A stretch of DNA of 64,000 nt from Pelobates cultripes (GCA_933207985.1 OW240915.1:263282413-263346412); one strand, 5' to 3'. Counted from the first letter of the stretch, positions 11,180-25,860 are shown. Made by a program: numbers and translations. The notes: generated by a model not told the origin, from the sequence alone.

Positions 11180-12505
11180 AAAGTGGCCCATTTGTGTAAC
11201 TTTCATATAAGATATTTAATTTGTTGTGTGAGAGAGACATCTCTTTAAACTGTTCACTTCCTGCTTTGTCTTGTTATGCATCCCTGCTCAGGAAGGGCTC
11301 ATAAGATTAAGACTTCCTTAAACCTGCTGGTAGAAAGAACATACAGGACCTAGCCCCCTAATCTGTGTTATGGTAAAATACTGTCCTTTATAGACTGTCA
11401 TTGGTTTGTTTTGTTTTGTTGTTCTGTTTTTAAGTAGCTCGTTTTAATTTACAACCAAAATCTGATGCATCATTGAATATTAATGATCATGTGCCACATT
11501 TCTTTACTCATTCCTTTTAATTGTATTTCTTTAAAATAATAACACCTGTGATCAATTGTTTGTAAACAATATCAAATTATACAAGAACGTTATGAGAAAA
11601 AAGTGTGTGGATATATCAATTGAGAACTTCTAAACTGCATTGAAGAGAATGGAATTGCTACCAAAATGTAATGCACCATTCTAATCTGAAAGAATGTATT
11701 ATTAGACAAAGTTTACAATGACCAGTGTTAAAGTAATTCAAACTATGGAAACAAATTGTCCTATATACATTCACAGATAGCAGGGAATGAATGGAGCTGG
11801 CTCTTAAAAGACTTTGCACCACTTGGGTCATGTGATGATATTTGTCAAGGGCTGTGGGGTTTAGAACATATTCTAAATTGATTATCCATACCATCATCTA
11901 CATGCTGGATATAACTAACCCTGTTCATTGTTTTTAAAGAGCCCTGTCTATGTACTTCAGTGTGATGATCAGCTACATAACTCATTCATGCTCATTTAGG
12001 GGTTTCTTCTGCCCCAAGGTACTTGTATATATGTGCTTCTCTGTGTTTTTATTTACTGTCAATACAATTGTGTCCTACAGACCTGACGCCAGCATGGAAT
12101 TCGCTGCTTATTGAGCATAAGGCTGCAGTCATTGCATAAGTGGGACATTCTATTTTGGAATTAGATCCTCAGAGATCAGATAATTGTAAAGGCATAGACT
12201 AGCACCCGTCTTTAAGGGGTTACATTATTGCAGTTTACATTGCGGTTGCATGTATCTTGCAAGTGTTATTTTAAAAATAATCCCATAATATCACAATTTG
12301 TGGGAAAATTAGCTAAACTGGGAATTATGGAAAAATAACAAAATAACTGTATATTTTATGTCAAAATAACCAAATGGGGAAAGAAAGAAAATAATAATTA
12401 CATTGTCATTTCTCGCTTTACTACATTAACCCATCACTTTAATAACATAATAACAGTATTGTAAAACACTTATATAACGGTATTTCATAGATCGGAATTG
12501 ATTAT
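11180..12505. other. Non-coding, nothing recognised
   Basis: AT-rich sequence between the minisatellite and the next MITE. Longest frame is 79 codons on the minus strand, without recognisable motifs. Confidence 0.5.
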
Positions 12506-12729
12506 TTAAATAAACACTATAGTCACCAGAACCACTATAGCAAAATGTCGTGGTTTTGATGTCTTTAGCCTGTCCCTGCAGGTTGAGCAATGTAAATGCT
12601 GCTCAGAGAGATACCTAGTTATACTACCTTATATTCTGATACTACCTTATTTCTCCACTCAGAGGGTGGCTGGAGACCCTAATGGGTAGCACAAAGTTAT
12701 AGTGTAAGGAATATGTAGTGTTCCTTTAA
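12506..12729. mobile_element. T2-like MITE, 224 bp
   Basis: TTAA at 12506-12509 and 12726-12729. Ends read aataaacactatagtcacc and gtagtgttccttt, a degenerate form of the AAAGGACACTATAG terminus. Older than the 9500 copy. Confidence 0.65.
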
Positions 12730-14601
<1,872 letters not shown>

Positions 14602-15895
14602 GAAAGCTCCAACTGTACCTTTTGTCTGTGAATATTCAGTTGTGAAAGGTCGTAAAGTCTACTTGAAGTCTTGTAAACTTTCCAAACTGCTCTGTGTTGC
14701 TTGTTCTGCAATGTTTTCAAGTTGCATGCCTGTCAACATGTGAACGGACCTGGCTTTCACTTGAAAAAGAACTACATTAAGCCTTTTCAAATATATTCAC
14801 AATCTGCCAAAAGTTTAAGACCAACTCAATTTAGTAGCTTTGGTTTAAAGCTCCACTGTTTACATGACAATGAAGGGTAGATTAACTTACATAACATTCT
14901 TAACGTTACGTCATATTGTTTTGATATATAAATATGTACTTTTTTTTTTCTGTTATCTCAAAAAAAAAAAAAATACACTGTCCAGTATTTTCCACGTAAT
15001 TTGTTTTATTTTATTTGAAACAAAAATGGGAATAGGTCAAATAATGTTTTCAAAGCATTATGTTAATTCATCATTTACCCATCAAGAAATTCTCCATTGA
15101 AAAGGACTCGGTCTGAAAAAATAACTGGTATTACTGTAAGGTGTAGTGTAACAGTATGTTTTTAGGAGCAAAGTGATGGTCATATGATATTTTTTATACC
15201 ATTTTTTTCCTTAGTCTTAAACTTTTGACAAGAACGAGATGCAAATTTCTATAAGTTGCCTTTAACTAAGCTATCATAAGAGACCTGTAATAGGTTTTTG
15301 GTTTTTACTGTTTTCATTTTTTTTTTTTTTTTTTTTTTATAAAAGACAAGATAAACAGTAAATGAACAAATACAAAAAAAAGTGGAAACTTACAGCCATA
15401 TCAGTATAAATATAAAAAGTACCAACACAATCTTAATTACTCTCCATAACAGAATTCAAACTGACCAAAATGTATTTGTGGTCTTGCATATGTTACATCT
15501 TATAAATGTTTGTAGGTATGCAAAAAAATAAAAAGTAAACATATAATTTCTCATGGCAGTATCTGCTGCATGTCAGCCGTATTAATGTTTTTTAATTAAA
15601 ATATTTTTGGTTTTATTGTATTATATCTCTCTCTCAATAATGTCTGCTCATTGGGCAATCAGGTGATAATCAGTCAATTTTTTTTTTATTTTTTTTATTG
15701 GAAAAACCTGGAGAAAAGCATTATCAGCATTGTTACAGTGCTTTAGAGTTGTTGCAGTACTTTGTAAACTTCAGCAGGCCGATCTGAAACTTTTTTTATT
15801 GTGTAAATGCTGTAAGGATTTGTACATACTTCATTTGCTATTGAATCTTTGGGAAAAAAGTGTTATGCTAATAAATAGCTGTTGGCGCAGCTACT
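14602..15895 (+). other. FAM110B: FAM110B 3' UTR
   Basis: AT-rich sequence from the stop codon to the polyadenylation signal at 15870-15875. It contains a poly-T run at about 15319-15338 and A-rich runs but no recognisable transposable element, unlike most of the window. That is consistent with constraint on a transcribed UTR. The open frames in it are short and unsupported. Confidence 0.65.
15870..15875 (+). other. Polyadenylation signal AATAAA
   Basis: AATAAA within a stretch that reads tgctaataaatagctg, about 1.27 kb after the FAM110B stop and followed within 25-45 bases by a T/GT-rich stretch. An earlier candidate near 15526 (aaaataaaaag) is less well placed. Confidence 0.55.
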
Positions 15896-16028
15896 ACGTT
15901 GTCCGTATTATTATTTTTTTATTATACATTATTAATGCTTAGTGCAAACTTGCGATCCTACTATCTTATATTTATGTAATATGTTAAGTATGTTGAGTTG
16001 ACCTTTACTTTTTAATTCTAATTGTAAA

Positions 16029-16440
16029 AGGAGCACTCCAAGAACGATAACCGCTCACCCGGTACTCCCTGCTTACACTGTTACCAACATAGAGCTAGAA
16101 GCTCCTAAGCAGGAGCATCTGTTGGTTCTTCAGAGCTAAGAGCTGAGATACGGGCCAGCTCATTAGCTTAGAGTATCCGGAGTGGAGTCAAGGGGTGACG
16201 CCCAGCAGACCCTAGTTAAGCAGTCCATTCTAATATGAATACGGCTGCCCAAAAGGCAGATCCCCATATGTTTTAAAACTACAGCTTGTCATTCTAAAAG
16301 CATGCAAAGCATCATGAGAGTTGCAGTTCTGGGGTCTACCTTTTGGACACCCATGGCTTAAAAAGCACGGGTCCTAGGGCACTCTTGGTACCATAACTAC
16401 TACAGTGAGCTCTAGTGGTCATGGTGCTTGGCTTATTACT
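16029..16440. mobile_element. T2-like MITE carrying a nested hAT MITE
   Basis: Opens ggagcactccaagaacgata and closes agtggtcatggtgcttgg, which are imperfect inverted repeats of the 'GGAGCACTCCAAGCACCATAACCACT' type. The hAT-like insert at 16243-16355 sits inside. Borders are degenerate. Confidence 0.5.
16243..16355. mobile_element. hAT-type MITE (acuaca-actccca-atgc family), degenerate
   Basis: Opens ggctgcccaaaaggcagatc and closes ggggtctaccttttggacac, with interior actacagcttgtcattctaa and gcaaagcatcatgagagttg. This is the short foldback family with the 'actacaactcccatgatgc' core that I know from many vertebrates; better copies are at 16817, 56357 and 57469. Confidence 0.6.
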
Positions 16441-16518
16441 TTAATAGTGTTTCTTCCCTGTTTTCTTAACTCAGGATTGGGCAATATTCTTATCCTAATC
16501 CATTGTATCACAACTAAT

Positions 16519-16598
16519 TTAACCCCTTAAGGACACATGATATGTGTCACATGTCATGATTCCCTGTTATTCTGGAAGTTTGGCCCTTATGGGGTTAA
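16519..16598. mobile_element. 80-bp TTAA micro-MITE, copy 3
   Basis: TTAA at both ends, body aaggacacatgatatgtgtc then tgtcatgattccctgttatt, in the same orientation as the copy at 4130. Differences between copies are spread along the body. Confidence 0.75.
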
Positions 16599-16816
16599 AT
16601 CGAAATCAGCCAAAGCCTTACAAAGGTCACAGTCCTGGCATTTTATCAGCTGGGATGATGCACTTTTCTAACCCTGAACAATTTTGTCAAGTTTTGCAAT
16701 GCTGACGAAATTCATCACTGTTCAGAATTAAGTTGTTAAGATGGGATTTACAAGCATTCTGGAAATATTTCTTAGTATATGGTTTGAGAAAATTTTGATT
16801 CATCCTCTATAGCAAA

Positions 16817-16945
16817 AGTGCCCAAAAGGTAACTCCCCAGATGTTGTAGAACTACAACTACCATGATGCTTTGCATATTTTTAGAACAACAAAGCATCAT
16901 GGAAGCTGTTTTAAAACATGGGGATCTACCTTTTGAGCACCCGTA
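16817..16945. mobile_element. hAT-type foldback MITE, 129 bp
   Basis: Ends agtgcccaaaaggtaactcc and ggatctaccttttgagcacc are inverted repeats, and the interior has the actacaactaccatgatgct core mirrored by aaagcatcatggaag. Target duplication is no longer readable. Confidence 0.65.
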
Positions 16946-17610
16946 CTCGTATAGATTATTTTCTCATGCCTAATTCATAGCTTGGAGAGTAGGTCAGCCC
17001 CGTAGTTTATACAAAGTATAAATCATATATACTGAAAGACTTTTAATTTTAATTCTCTGCAAGGGTCAAGGTTGAACACCCAATGCCAAGCACTAAAGAT
17101 ATGAGGGTGATTGTAACAGAAGGCATATAGTAGCAGGAGAATGCCATGATCTTGATGAAAATAAAGTAATCTTTATTCTTCCCAGAAAGAAATGATATGG
17201 CAGAGGAACAAAGGACTGCAGAGTATAACATGGAGTGCAACAGTCACAGATGTCCCACACATGTGCTTAATCTTTGCAACCCGAATGAACCATGTCTGGG
17301 AAACAGCTGCATATTTTATTTCTTTATGAGAGTGTTTGTTCTTTTGCCACATGTTTTTTTTTTTTTCCTTCATTTTCCTTTTTGTATTTTTTATTTCGTG
17401 GGATTATTCAATAAAGATCCAGTAACATGGGTAACAATATGTAAAATGCACAAATCGAACCATTAATGTCAGAGGAACGAAGATTGCGGTAGAGATAAGT
17501 ATGGAGTATAATAAACTTGTTAATAGCAGAGAGCTACAAAATAAATCCAACACATTTAAAAATCATAAAAACAAAAAATTAATTTAAGAGTGTCAAACAA
17601 GCATTGCTCA

Positions 17611-18280
17611 TTAAAGGGTCAATATAGTCACCAGAACAACTACAGCTAAATGTAGTATAGTATGTCCCTACAGGCTTTTCAATGCAAACACTGCCTTTTC
17701 AGAAAAAAGGCAGTGTGTATATTACTGCCTAAGGGCATACCTCTACTAACAGTCACTCACAGAGTCACTAAAGGTGCTTCCTGGGTCAGTGCTGACGTTC
17801 AGTGTCTGCACAATCTCCATGGAATCGCTGATCTTTCCCCATACAGATTTAATGCACCTCTATGAGAAGATGCTGATTGGCACGGTGCATTAGCCTCCCA
17901 ATGCTTACCTATGGGAATTCTGTTGATCTCAACCAGGGAGGCGGAGTGGGGCGTTTTTTTTTCCGTACCTGAAACTGTCCCTAGACACCATCTTTTTCTT
18001 GCTGGTACTTTTCAGATCCTGTCCCTTTATCTGCCAGGAGCCCACATCCGTGCTGTACTCTTGCAGATGTGCAAGAGTAAAACACTGAAGTCTATGGGTG
18101 ATTCCACAAGAGCCTCACAATGAGCACAATAGCTTATTAACCCAGCCATTGCTGGCAGTTGGGTACCTCTTGACAAGTGGAGGGAAAATTCAAAAGGCAA
18201 AATAGTCTCTATTATGTATTTTAGGAGCAAAAAAACAGAATGACGCAAGCTAAGCATATAGGGTTACAGAGCCACTTTAA
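17611..18280. mobile_element. T2-like MITE, about 670 bp
   Basis: TTAA at 17611-17614 with end aaagggtcaatatagtcacc, and TTAA at 18277-18280 preceded by gggttacagagccactt. Interior hairpins include aaaaggcagtgtg with cactgcctttt. The right end is degenerate, so the exact boundary is uncertain. Confidence 0.5.
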
Positions 18281-18779
18281 CATTGGCTTAAAAAATCTCT
18301 TCATGCTTTCTTCCACTGTTAGAAAATACCTTGGAATACACCAAGGAACCAGACTGATCAAACCTTAATTCCTGAAATACATATAATTATGCAAGGATAT
18401 TAACTGAGCTCAACAAGCCATGAGACAAATACAAACTGGTATCCTCAGTAAAAGGTGCTTGCTAACGGAACCCTTGAACGTAACCAACAAGCCAACATCA
18501 TGACGTTTCTCAGTAAAAAAAAAAAATATATATATATATTTATATATATAGCTTATTGGAATCATTTAAAAGGAGACCGCCAGACCACAAAATACTAAAT
18601 CTGAAGGTAGCATAAAAGGTATGTACACTAGCTAATTTGCACGTTCATACGACAACCATGCACGTTATTCAAAGCTCTTTGAGAAAGTGTAGAATGAAGC
18701 CGAGTTGCCACACAAAGAACATAAAGCTACTAGTATATGGTTTGAGAAAATTTTGCCTTTAATACAATAAACAAAACAA

Positions 18780-19870
18780 GTTGCACCCAATATAAGAAAA
18801 CAATATTGTATTAAATGTAAAAGAGTCCACGGTTTAAAGCTTTCACCAGATGACCTTGCTTCCTTTAGTGTTTAATTCTTTATTTGTGGGTATAAGTAAA
18901 AGAGAAAAAAACAAAAGTCTATGCTGCAGTATTTCTCTGTAATTGAAAACACACAATACATATGTGCAAATTCCCACTCACATTGGATGGAGCTTCAAAC
19001 AAGCTCAACAGCATGTAGTGGTATAATCCCCACTAATGGATAAAGGTGCCACGGGAGATTTTCCATGATGCAATAACAAAAATAAATTCAATAGCATGAT
19101 ATTGCCAGTACGAAATGAGTGGTAATAAATAGAAAGTAATGCACTCACAGTAGGCGAGCTATCGTCCTAACCTCAAAGGTATGTCCTGGTCTCAATCTCT
19201 TCAACAGTATAGATGAAATGAATGAGAAAGAAAAAATACATACAGTGCTCACTGAGATAAAAATATGAACATAGGGTAATCATATCGTACTCTCCTTTCT
19301 TGCTTCACCAGGTATGCAAAGGATGGAGGTAAAAATAGTAAAATAATAATAATGTCTGGCAAAACAAAAGAAACGTTACCGTTATAGCATAAAAACAAAT
19401 AAAAATAATCCACAATCCATATAAATAGCAAATCTAGGTGGATAATGGTTAAAAGATATACAATGTAATTTCAGATATATTTAAAAAAAGAGAAGACGAA
19501 GAAATTTAACTTTTATAAAAAGTAATATAGGTCGAATTGTGCATTGAGGCCATTTGACTCCAATGCTTTCAAATTAAAAACCCAATACATCTCGCTTCTG
19601 CCAAGCATCTTTTTTTTTTTTTTTATATTACCACCTCTCCAAGATAATATGCATATCTGAATTCCAATTAAAACATTAGGGTTATTGTTACGTATCCTAG
19701 AATGTTTAGACAGTAAGTGATTTTGAAGGCCTTTAAATGTGTTACAGCAATGTTCTGCTATGCAAGTTTTCAAACATCCTCACATCATACCCACATACGG
19801 GAGTCCACATGGGCACTGCACTAGTTATATGACATTCTTGGTATTACATGTAATGAGATCCGTGATTTTT
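18780..19870 (-). pseudogene. Penelope-like element, GIY-YIG endonuclease end and 3' region
   Basis: On the minus strand from about 19870 the reading contains CPCGLPYVGMM, then KTCIAEHC and FKGLQNHLLSKHS, then GRSEMYWVFNLKALESNGLN ending near 19513. This fits the GIY-YIG nuclease tail of Penelope-like elements (the Y-[IL]-x-x-C-x-C-G-L-x-Y-V-G core, then the [EF]-x-x-W-I-x-x-L-x-T-L-x-P-x-G-L-N closing motif). The frame has stops and an inserted poly-A (about 19610-19624), so it is dead. The RT domain is absent; sequence down to about 18780 may be its 3' UTR, without a defined end. Confidence 0.65.
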
Positions 19871-20061
19871 ATATGTTTTCCTACTTTGAACAGATGTGAA
19901 ATTGGTATTTTATGTATTTATTTATTTTCTTTAGCCATGGAATCAGTAGATTTACATGCATTGTTTGCATATAATAAAACAAAACAAAAAAGTGTCTTTG
20001 CATAAGGTATTCTCTTTATTGTCACATCTTCTAGTATAATTTTTTGTGAGGTGAGTTTTAA

Positions 20062-20541
20062 TTAAAGGACCACTATAGGCACCCAGACCACTTCAGCTTA
20101 ATGAAGTGGTCTGGGTGCCAGGTCCAGCTAGGGTTAGCCCCTTTTTTTTTTTTTATAAACATAGCAGTTTCAGAGAAACTGCTATGTTTATGTTAGGGTT
20201 AATCCAGCCTCTAGTGGCTGTCTCATTGACAGCCGCTAGAGGCGCTTGCGTGCTTCTCACTGTGAAAATCACAGTGAGAAGACGCCAACGTCCATAGGAA
20301 AGCATTGTAAATGCTTTCCTATGAGACTGGCTGCATGCGCGCGCAGCTCCTGCCGTGCATGCGCATTCAGCCGAAGAGGAGGAGGAGAGCTCCCCGCCCG
20401 GCGCTGGAGAAAGAGGTAAGTTTAACCCCTTCCTCCCCCCAGAGCCCGGCGGGAGGGGGACCCTGAGGGTGGGGGCACCCTCAGGGCACTATAGTGCCAG
20501 GAAAATGAGTATGTTTTCCTGGCACTATAGTGATCCTTTAA
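20062..20541. mobile_element. T2/Kolobok-type MITE, 480 bp
   Basis: TTAA at both ends; termini aaaggaccactataggcacc and ggcactatagtgatccttt. Internal hairpins follow one another: the ccagaccacttcagcttaat stem, acatagcag/ctgctatgt (20155-20191), ctctagtggctgtc/gacagccgctagag, ctcactgtgaaaatcacagtgag, ataggaaagcatt/aatgctttcctat, and a GC-rich block with gcatgcgcgcgc. A strong AGGTAAGT splice-donor-like string lies at 20414. It is in the opposite orientation to the copies at 43295 and 50289. Confidence 0.85.
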
Positions 20542-22789
20542 GGTTTGGAGCTCCTCTAAATATGATGTTAGGTTTGTCAGGAATAATGTTTTTTAGTACC
20601 TCATCTTGATGCACAGTATGCCAAAGATTTCTTCAGGATAATTTATATTTAAAAATATATCTTTTAAATTAAGGCTTAACTATAAAAATCTTCTTCAAGG
20701 GATCGATTCATCCTAAGGCTTCATTTCTTCTATTGGTGTGATTTTTCTTTTTTTTTTTTAAGTGTTTATTTTACTGTTTTGAATAAAAATATGAAGGTCT
20801 AAGAAGTTCATTGCTCTCTTGTTATCTTCTGTTGAAAGAATGCCTTTATTATTTAAAGTTAAGATGCTTTAAAAACAATTCCAATGTTTTTACAGTGTCA
20901 TCCCAAATAAAAAATAAATCTATATAGCAAAAATATGAGGCCAGATTTAGTCTCCAAGCATGTTCACTCCAAATTTCAGTGGACTTCCAATCTTCCAGAG
21001 TTTAGCATTAGCTTGGAGTAAAACGGTCTCCCTCTCCATAGCATTTCTTTGTTTTTGAAGATAGAACAAGTCTAAAAACCAAAACAAAAAATAGATTATT
21101 GGTTAAAATAACATTGATACCTTTCTTGATGTATTCTAGAATGTTGTTTTTATGTCTTTTGTATTGCTTGACAATCCTATTGAAGGGGGGAAAAAATTGT
21201 CTTGGGATTGCATATCACGTTACAAGGATAAAGTTAGGGTCTCATGTCATGCCATCATCCTCTATGATTTCTCTGGTATCCTGCTTTTTTGCATGTCCCC
21301 GGGCCGATTCTGGTCAGTGCTGGGCTTCGACAGCTGCCGAGCACTGATCACAGTATAATTGGCTGGGAAAGCATACTACGTTGTTATACAAAAAAAATTT
21401 GTTCTACTATTCCAAAAAGCCAACAGATGGCAGCAACATTCCACTCTCCTGTTTTAACTAGGAAACCCATTTGCTAATATCAGTACTGACATTAGAAGAG
21501 TGTTTCCCTAGGGTTGAGGCAGGGTTAGATGTAAACCCTTAGATATTAGGTGTTAGGATAAGGTAATGGTAAGTTTTGAGTTTGGGTTAATGCTGTTTTA
21601 GGGTTAGGGATAGTGTGTGGCTAGGTTAAAGTAAATACATGGTAAGTGTTTGTGTAAGCATGGGGGGGAAGGGGGTAAGTGATATGGTTGGTATAGCATT
21701 AGGAGGTGTTGGTATGGTTAGCGTTTAACTACCAAAAATCTATTTAGATCCTAGAAATATCAGGTATTTAACAATCAGGATCGATATGTGAATATTTGTT
21801 GAGTTCTTTTGGATGTGTAAAAAAAAATTATAAGCAAAAAATGTAAAATAAAAAAGTTTTCCCATTTTTAACATTTTATTTACACTTAATGTTGCGTTAG
21901 GTATACCTATTTATGAAATATATATATATATATATATATATATAGATTTTTTTTTTTTTTTAAAAGCACCTTCTGCTCTTTAAAATTCAATATATAATAT
22001 GCATGGGGGCATTTAATAAGAGACCCTTAAATTATGGTTGAACAAACACATGGTAAAAATCCTAGGTTTTGTTTTTTGTTCAGAACATGGACAGTGACCT
22101 CTGTCCTCAAGGGTTTAATTTAAAGCGATTATATATTGAAACACAAATCTATTTCCACCCTGCAGTTTGAAATTTATGGAATCCCATATAAATATTTTCA
22201 ATCTGTGCAATGCACTACATTTGAACTAATCTACCCAATTAGCATGATTCTGAATAAGACCAGTGGTTTCAAATACTTTTTGCACATGGACTTTTTGTAG
22301 AGTCTTGAAGCCTGATGATTCCATTGTTATTGAGTTAATTTGTAAAGGTCAAATGGATAATGAGTAAAAGCTGAATAGTAAAGCAATTCTATTTGAGAAA
22401 GTTTATTCAATACTCAGTTTTTGATTGTTTTGCACACATTCCTTCACATGCATTTTTTACCAACTGATTTTGATGGTTGACTGGTTGTTCACTTGTTCTG
22501 AGATTGTCTATTAACTTAAATTGAGCAAGCAATAGCAAAAATAGGACCACTGATATATAAAAAAAAAAAAAACTAAACTAACTTGAGTTGTGGCCAACAT
22601 GCTCTAGAATTAATTATAGTAGAATTCACAAACTATAACTCAATAAATGGGTCTGCATAGCTATATGAGTTGCCAGGGCCACTGTGTAAAAAATAATAAT
22701 GAAAAAATATGTAGTGTGGGAGACCCCCACTGATGTTAAAGAAGAAATGTGAATAGGTATAGCAATTCATCTAATTACTCTAATTATTT
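20542..22789. other. Non-coding, with a TA microsatellite
   Basis: AT-rich sequence; (TA)n at about 21920-21945 followed by poly-T; a gttagg-rich low-complexity stretch at 21510-21730. No gene-like frame. Confidence 0.5.
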
Positions 22790-23440
22790 TTTATTGTAAC
22801 CCCTCCTACACTCTTCATGTCCAGTCAATTGCTAAATTCTGTCTCCTTTATCTCAAAAGCATAGTTTGCATCCGCCCCATCTATCGCCAGATGCAGCTAT
22901 GGTGCTAGTCCGCGCCACTATCTTCTCTTGCCTTGACATCTGCAATACACTTCTCATTAATGTTACCCAGCATGTCCTCAGGCTTCAGTCTATAATAAAT
23001 GCTACATTAAGGCTCATCTACTTTTACTTGCTTATACATCTCTAGATAACACTGCTCCTACCTACTTATCCTCACTAATATACTAATATGTTCCATTCAG
23101 GCTTCTACACCTCTGGTACCCACCTTCAAGACTTCTCCAGGGCTGCTCCTTGCCTATGGAACTCCTTCCTTGCTCCATTAGACTCACACCCAGTCTCCGT
23201 TCCTTCAAATAAGTCATTACAAACTCACTCACTGCCCTTTGCAAACTCACTCACTGCACCTTGCTTCTTCTCCTGCTTCTGTATCCTAAAAAACAAATAC
23301 ATACTCTTCTCGCAACCTACTTTTTCATGTATATGAAATATATCTTACCTTTTATGTCACTTTACCTCACTCCCCCTAGATTGTAAGCTTGTTTGAGCAG
23401 GGCCCTAAACACCCTCTCTTCCTGTTTGTCTAACGCACTT
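22790..23440 (+). pseudogene. LINE ORF2 3' end (Rex1/CR1-L2-like), degenerate
   Basis: In shifting plus-strand frames one reads VRATIFSCLDICNTLLINV, which fits the '[LV]-x-S-R-L-D-Y-C-N-x-L-L' region of LINE reverse transcriptases, then FSRAAPCLWNSF matching the conserved 'RAFSVAAPRLWNSLP' region, then a SLQTHSLPF relic of the terminal 'SFKxxLKTHLF'. Stops and frameshifts are present. The 3' tail attgtaagcttgtttgagca follows at 23379. Confidence 0.7.
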
Positions 23441-25143
23441 TTATAAACTGGTTCCAGTTATATGAAATATTCACATGTTGAAAACTTTCCTGGCTGTCAG
23501 TCAGTTAGTGAGGTTTGCTTCTGTTCTTTTGTAAGCTCCGCTACGCTAACAGACATGGTAGTTAAACTCTATTTTAGTGCACCTGTCTTCTTTACTCCTC
23601 CTTCCATAAGACCAGCTTTCTTCTTGAATGCTATTGCAGTGCACAGCTCACAGTGTTTGCAGCTCTATTCAAAGTAATCTTCTGTAATCTGTTTAGTGTT
23701 CCTTTGCACAAATAAAATAATATGAATGTCCTATGGCTCAGTATACCTGATACGGTTATGAAGTATTATATCTGAATTAATCCTTAATCAAATGGAACAT
23801 TCTTTGGGCAATCTCAGGAGGACAAACACTGAGCTCAAAACGTTTAGTTTAAATGATCTATGCAGTAATCCTGGTGTACCAACGCAGCATCTTGGAGGCT
23901 TTACTTTTTCCAACACCGCATACCAACTCGGAGTAAGCTTTTCATCCTGGTGGTGCTACAGCTTTAGGCTATTGTCCCTGAGACTTGATGCACCAACACA
24001 AGTGCATCTGTTTGTTTTAACCTTATATTTGTACTATATTTTATATGTTCATCTGCCAAGTAATGCAGTCTAGAGGAAGTTGTTATAGTGAGTACAGTGT
24101 TTCTTTTATTATGTTTTATAACATGCCTCTGGCACTCTAGTCTCTCCAGTGTAAGAAACATTGGGATTGGGGTTTATGAAATAGTCAAAATTTAAAAAAA
24201 AACTAGAAAGGGTCAGGATTTTAGAGTAATCAGGACAATATGAATTCAAACATTAAAATACAAAAATAATCAAAATAAATATATTTAAGGACTTTGAGAC
24301 CCACAAAAACTCCAATGAATCCTCCATGGTCCAAAGTTTAAATTCTATGCCAAATTGCTAGCAAAGAGTGTGCCGATATTCAATGTGGTTGAATTAATGT
24401 GGGAAGACACTATTAATGAGGTAGCAGGGGAGCATACAGTCATCATAAGAACAGGATTCTGCCTCGCTTAGGAGATATGCCTTACTAAAACATGGACCTG
24501 GTCCATAGGTTATAGGAATATATGTGAAGCCCTGTTTTCCTCGTGGTTTGGTGAAATCATACTAGTCCTATTAGGACAAAAAGCTGTTTAGCCTATTTAT
24601 ATCCAGAAACTAATACACTTTACATATTATTATACTATAAAATATGCAGTAAACTACAACACTGCAATGTTCTTTAAACAGTCACCTAAGTATATTTTTC
24701 TTAATTTAAGAACATTTACATCCGACATGGCCAGAGTTAGATTTTTTAAAAATAATAATAAATAGAAAAATAATCTATAGCTGAAATATTCATTTTAAAG
24801 AAATGAGTGCAGAGATGATTTCTGAGATTATATTTTGCTGCGCGCACAGCTATTAATCAATGCCAAATACTTTAACAGCTGCTTTTCATTTCCCTCTAGG
24901 ACTGAGGGCGCACATCTGCCTTATGCAAGCTACCAAGTTTAAGAACCTGTGTGAAAACAACTATTTAAAAAAACAGAACTTCAATCATATTTCTAGGATC
25001 ATAATATGATCAGACCACCACAATGCTAGTGGGCCCTAGCAAATAAAATACAAGAGTACATTTTTAAAGTTTAAATACTTACACTGAAACACATAACTGT
25101 TGGGTATTCTCCTTCGGTGTATATTAAGTCATATATTTATCAT
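23441..25143. other. Non-coding, mostly unrecognised
   Basis: No repeat family recognised with confidence. The stretch 24780-24965 has less simple, mixed composition and lacks repeat hallmarks, so it is listed as a candidate conserved non-coding element in the findings. Confidence 0.4.
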
Positions 25144-25560
25144 CCTTAAAAGAACATTTTGGGCACCGTAACAACTTCATTAATTGATGTTACTATGGCA
25201 GACCCTCCTATACCAGCATAAGATGCTCCAATCAGGAGCATCTCATTCTGATCTGTCAGAGCGGACCTTATCCTATAAACTTTCGTAGAAGTTTATAAAA
25301 TAAGTTATCTCCCATCCACAGTTCCAATCATCACGTAACATAATTGGAACTGCATCATCCACTGATAAGAGACAAACTACTGCTACAGTTTACATATAGC
25401 CCAGTTCATTGTTTTGTAAATGATGCTATGCTTTGTTTTTGGTAGAGCTGTGGACCCTGTGCATGCAGCCTGCAGTGCGGCACTCTCCAAGGAGGTAGTC
25501 CTAGTGAGTTGACTTAAAGCATTTTTTTTTTTTTTTTACAAATTAAGGCCACTGTAATGC
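25144..25560. mobile_element. Degenerate T2-like repeat
   Basis: Begins ccttaaaagaacattttggg caccgtaac, resembling the GGGCACCATAACCACTTCATT interior of T2-type MITEs, and contains the hairpin agatgctccaatcaggagcatct. The right boundary is uncertain. Confidence 0.4.
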
Positions 25561-25695
25561 ACTCTCAGAAATGAAAGAGGGCTCAGGGTGCTCTAAGCAA
25601 CATGTTAATGGTTCTCAAATCGACGCTTTAAAACACATAAACCTTTCCTGGATATCCACTGGGAACTCGATGATACTTTTAGGGAGATGTATTCC

Positions 25696-25860
25696 AATTT
25701 TACCAAATGACAGGAGGCTTCATATTTTGCATAATCTTTCTTTACTAACTCCACTGCAGCAAAGAAAAGTAATGAGAAAACGGAGAACCAATCACAAGCA
25801 AGCATAGGTTATGATGCATGTCTCACTGCAGCGATTCCTCTTTCTTTGCTGCTCCATCAC
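25696..25860 (+). repeat. DIRS left inverted terminal repeat
   Basis: From caattttaccaaatgacagg to gctgctccatcac it is complementary, with mismatches, to 33605-33756. The tip reads acaggaggcttcatattttg. Confidence 0.75.

Larger units (their letters stand above)
16773..18755. other. Segment flanked by a perfect 25-bp direct repeat
   Basis: tagtatatggtttgagaaaa plus ttttg occurs exactly at 16773-16797 and 18731-18755. The intervening 1.93 kb contains a hAT MITE and a T2-like MITE. The repeat could be a target duplication of a large insertion, or a microhomology-generated duplication. Confidence 0.55.

Noticed and set aside
10652..11248. 198-codon and other Gly/Arg-rich frames on both strands
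   Set aside because: They are products of the 25-bp minisatellite; all frames stay open because the unit lacks stops.
18520..18552. Possible promoter TATA cluster
   Set aside because: It is a poly-A plus TA microsatellite with no gene nearby.
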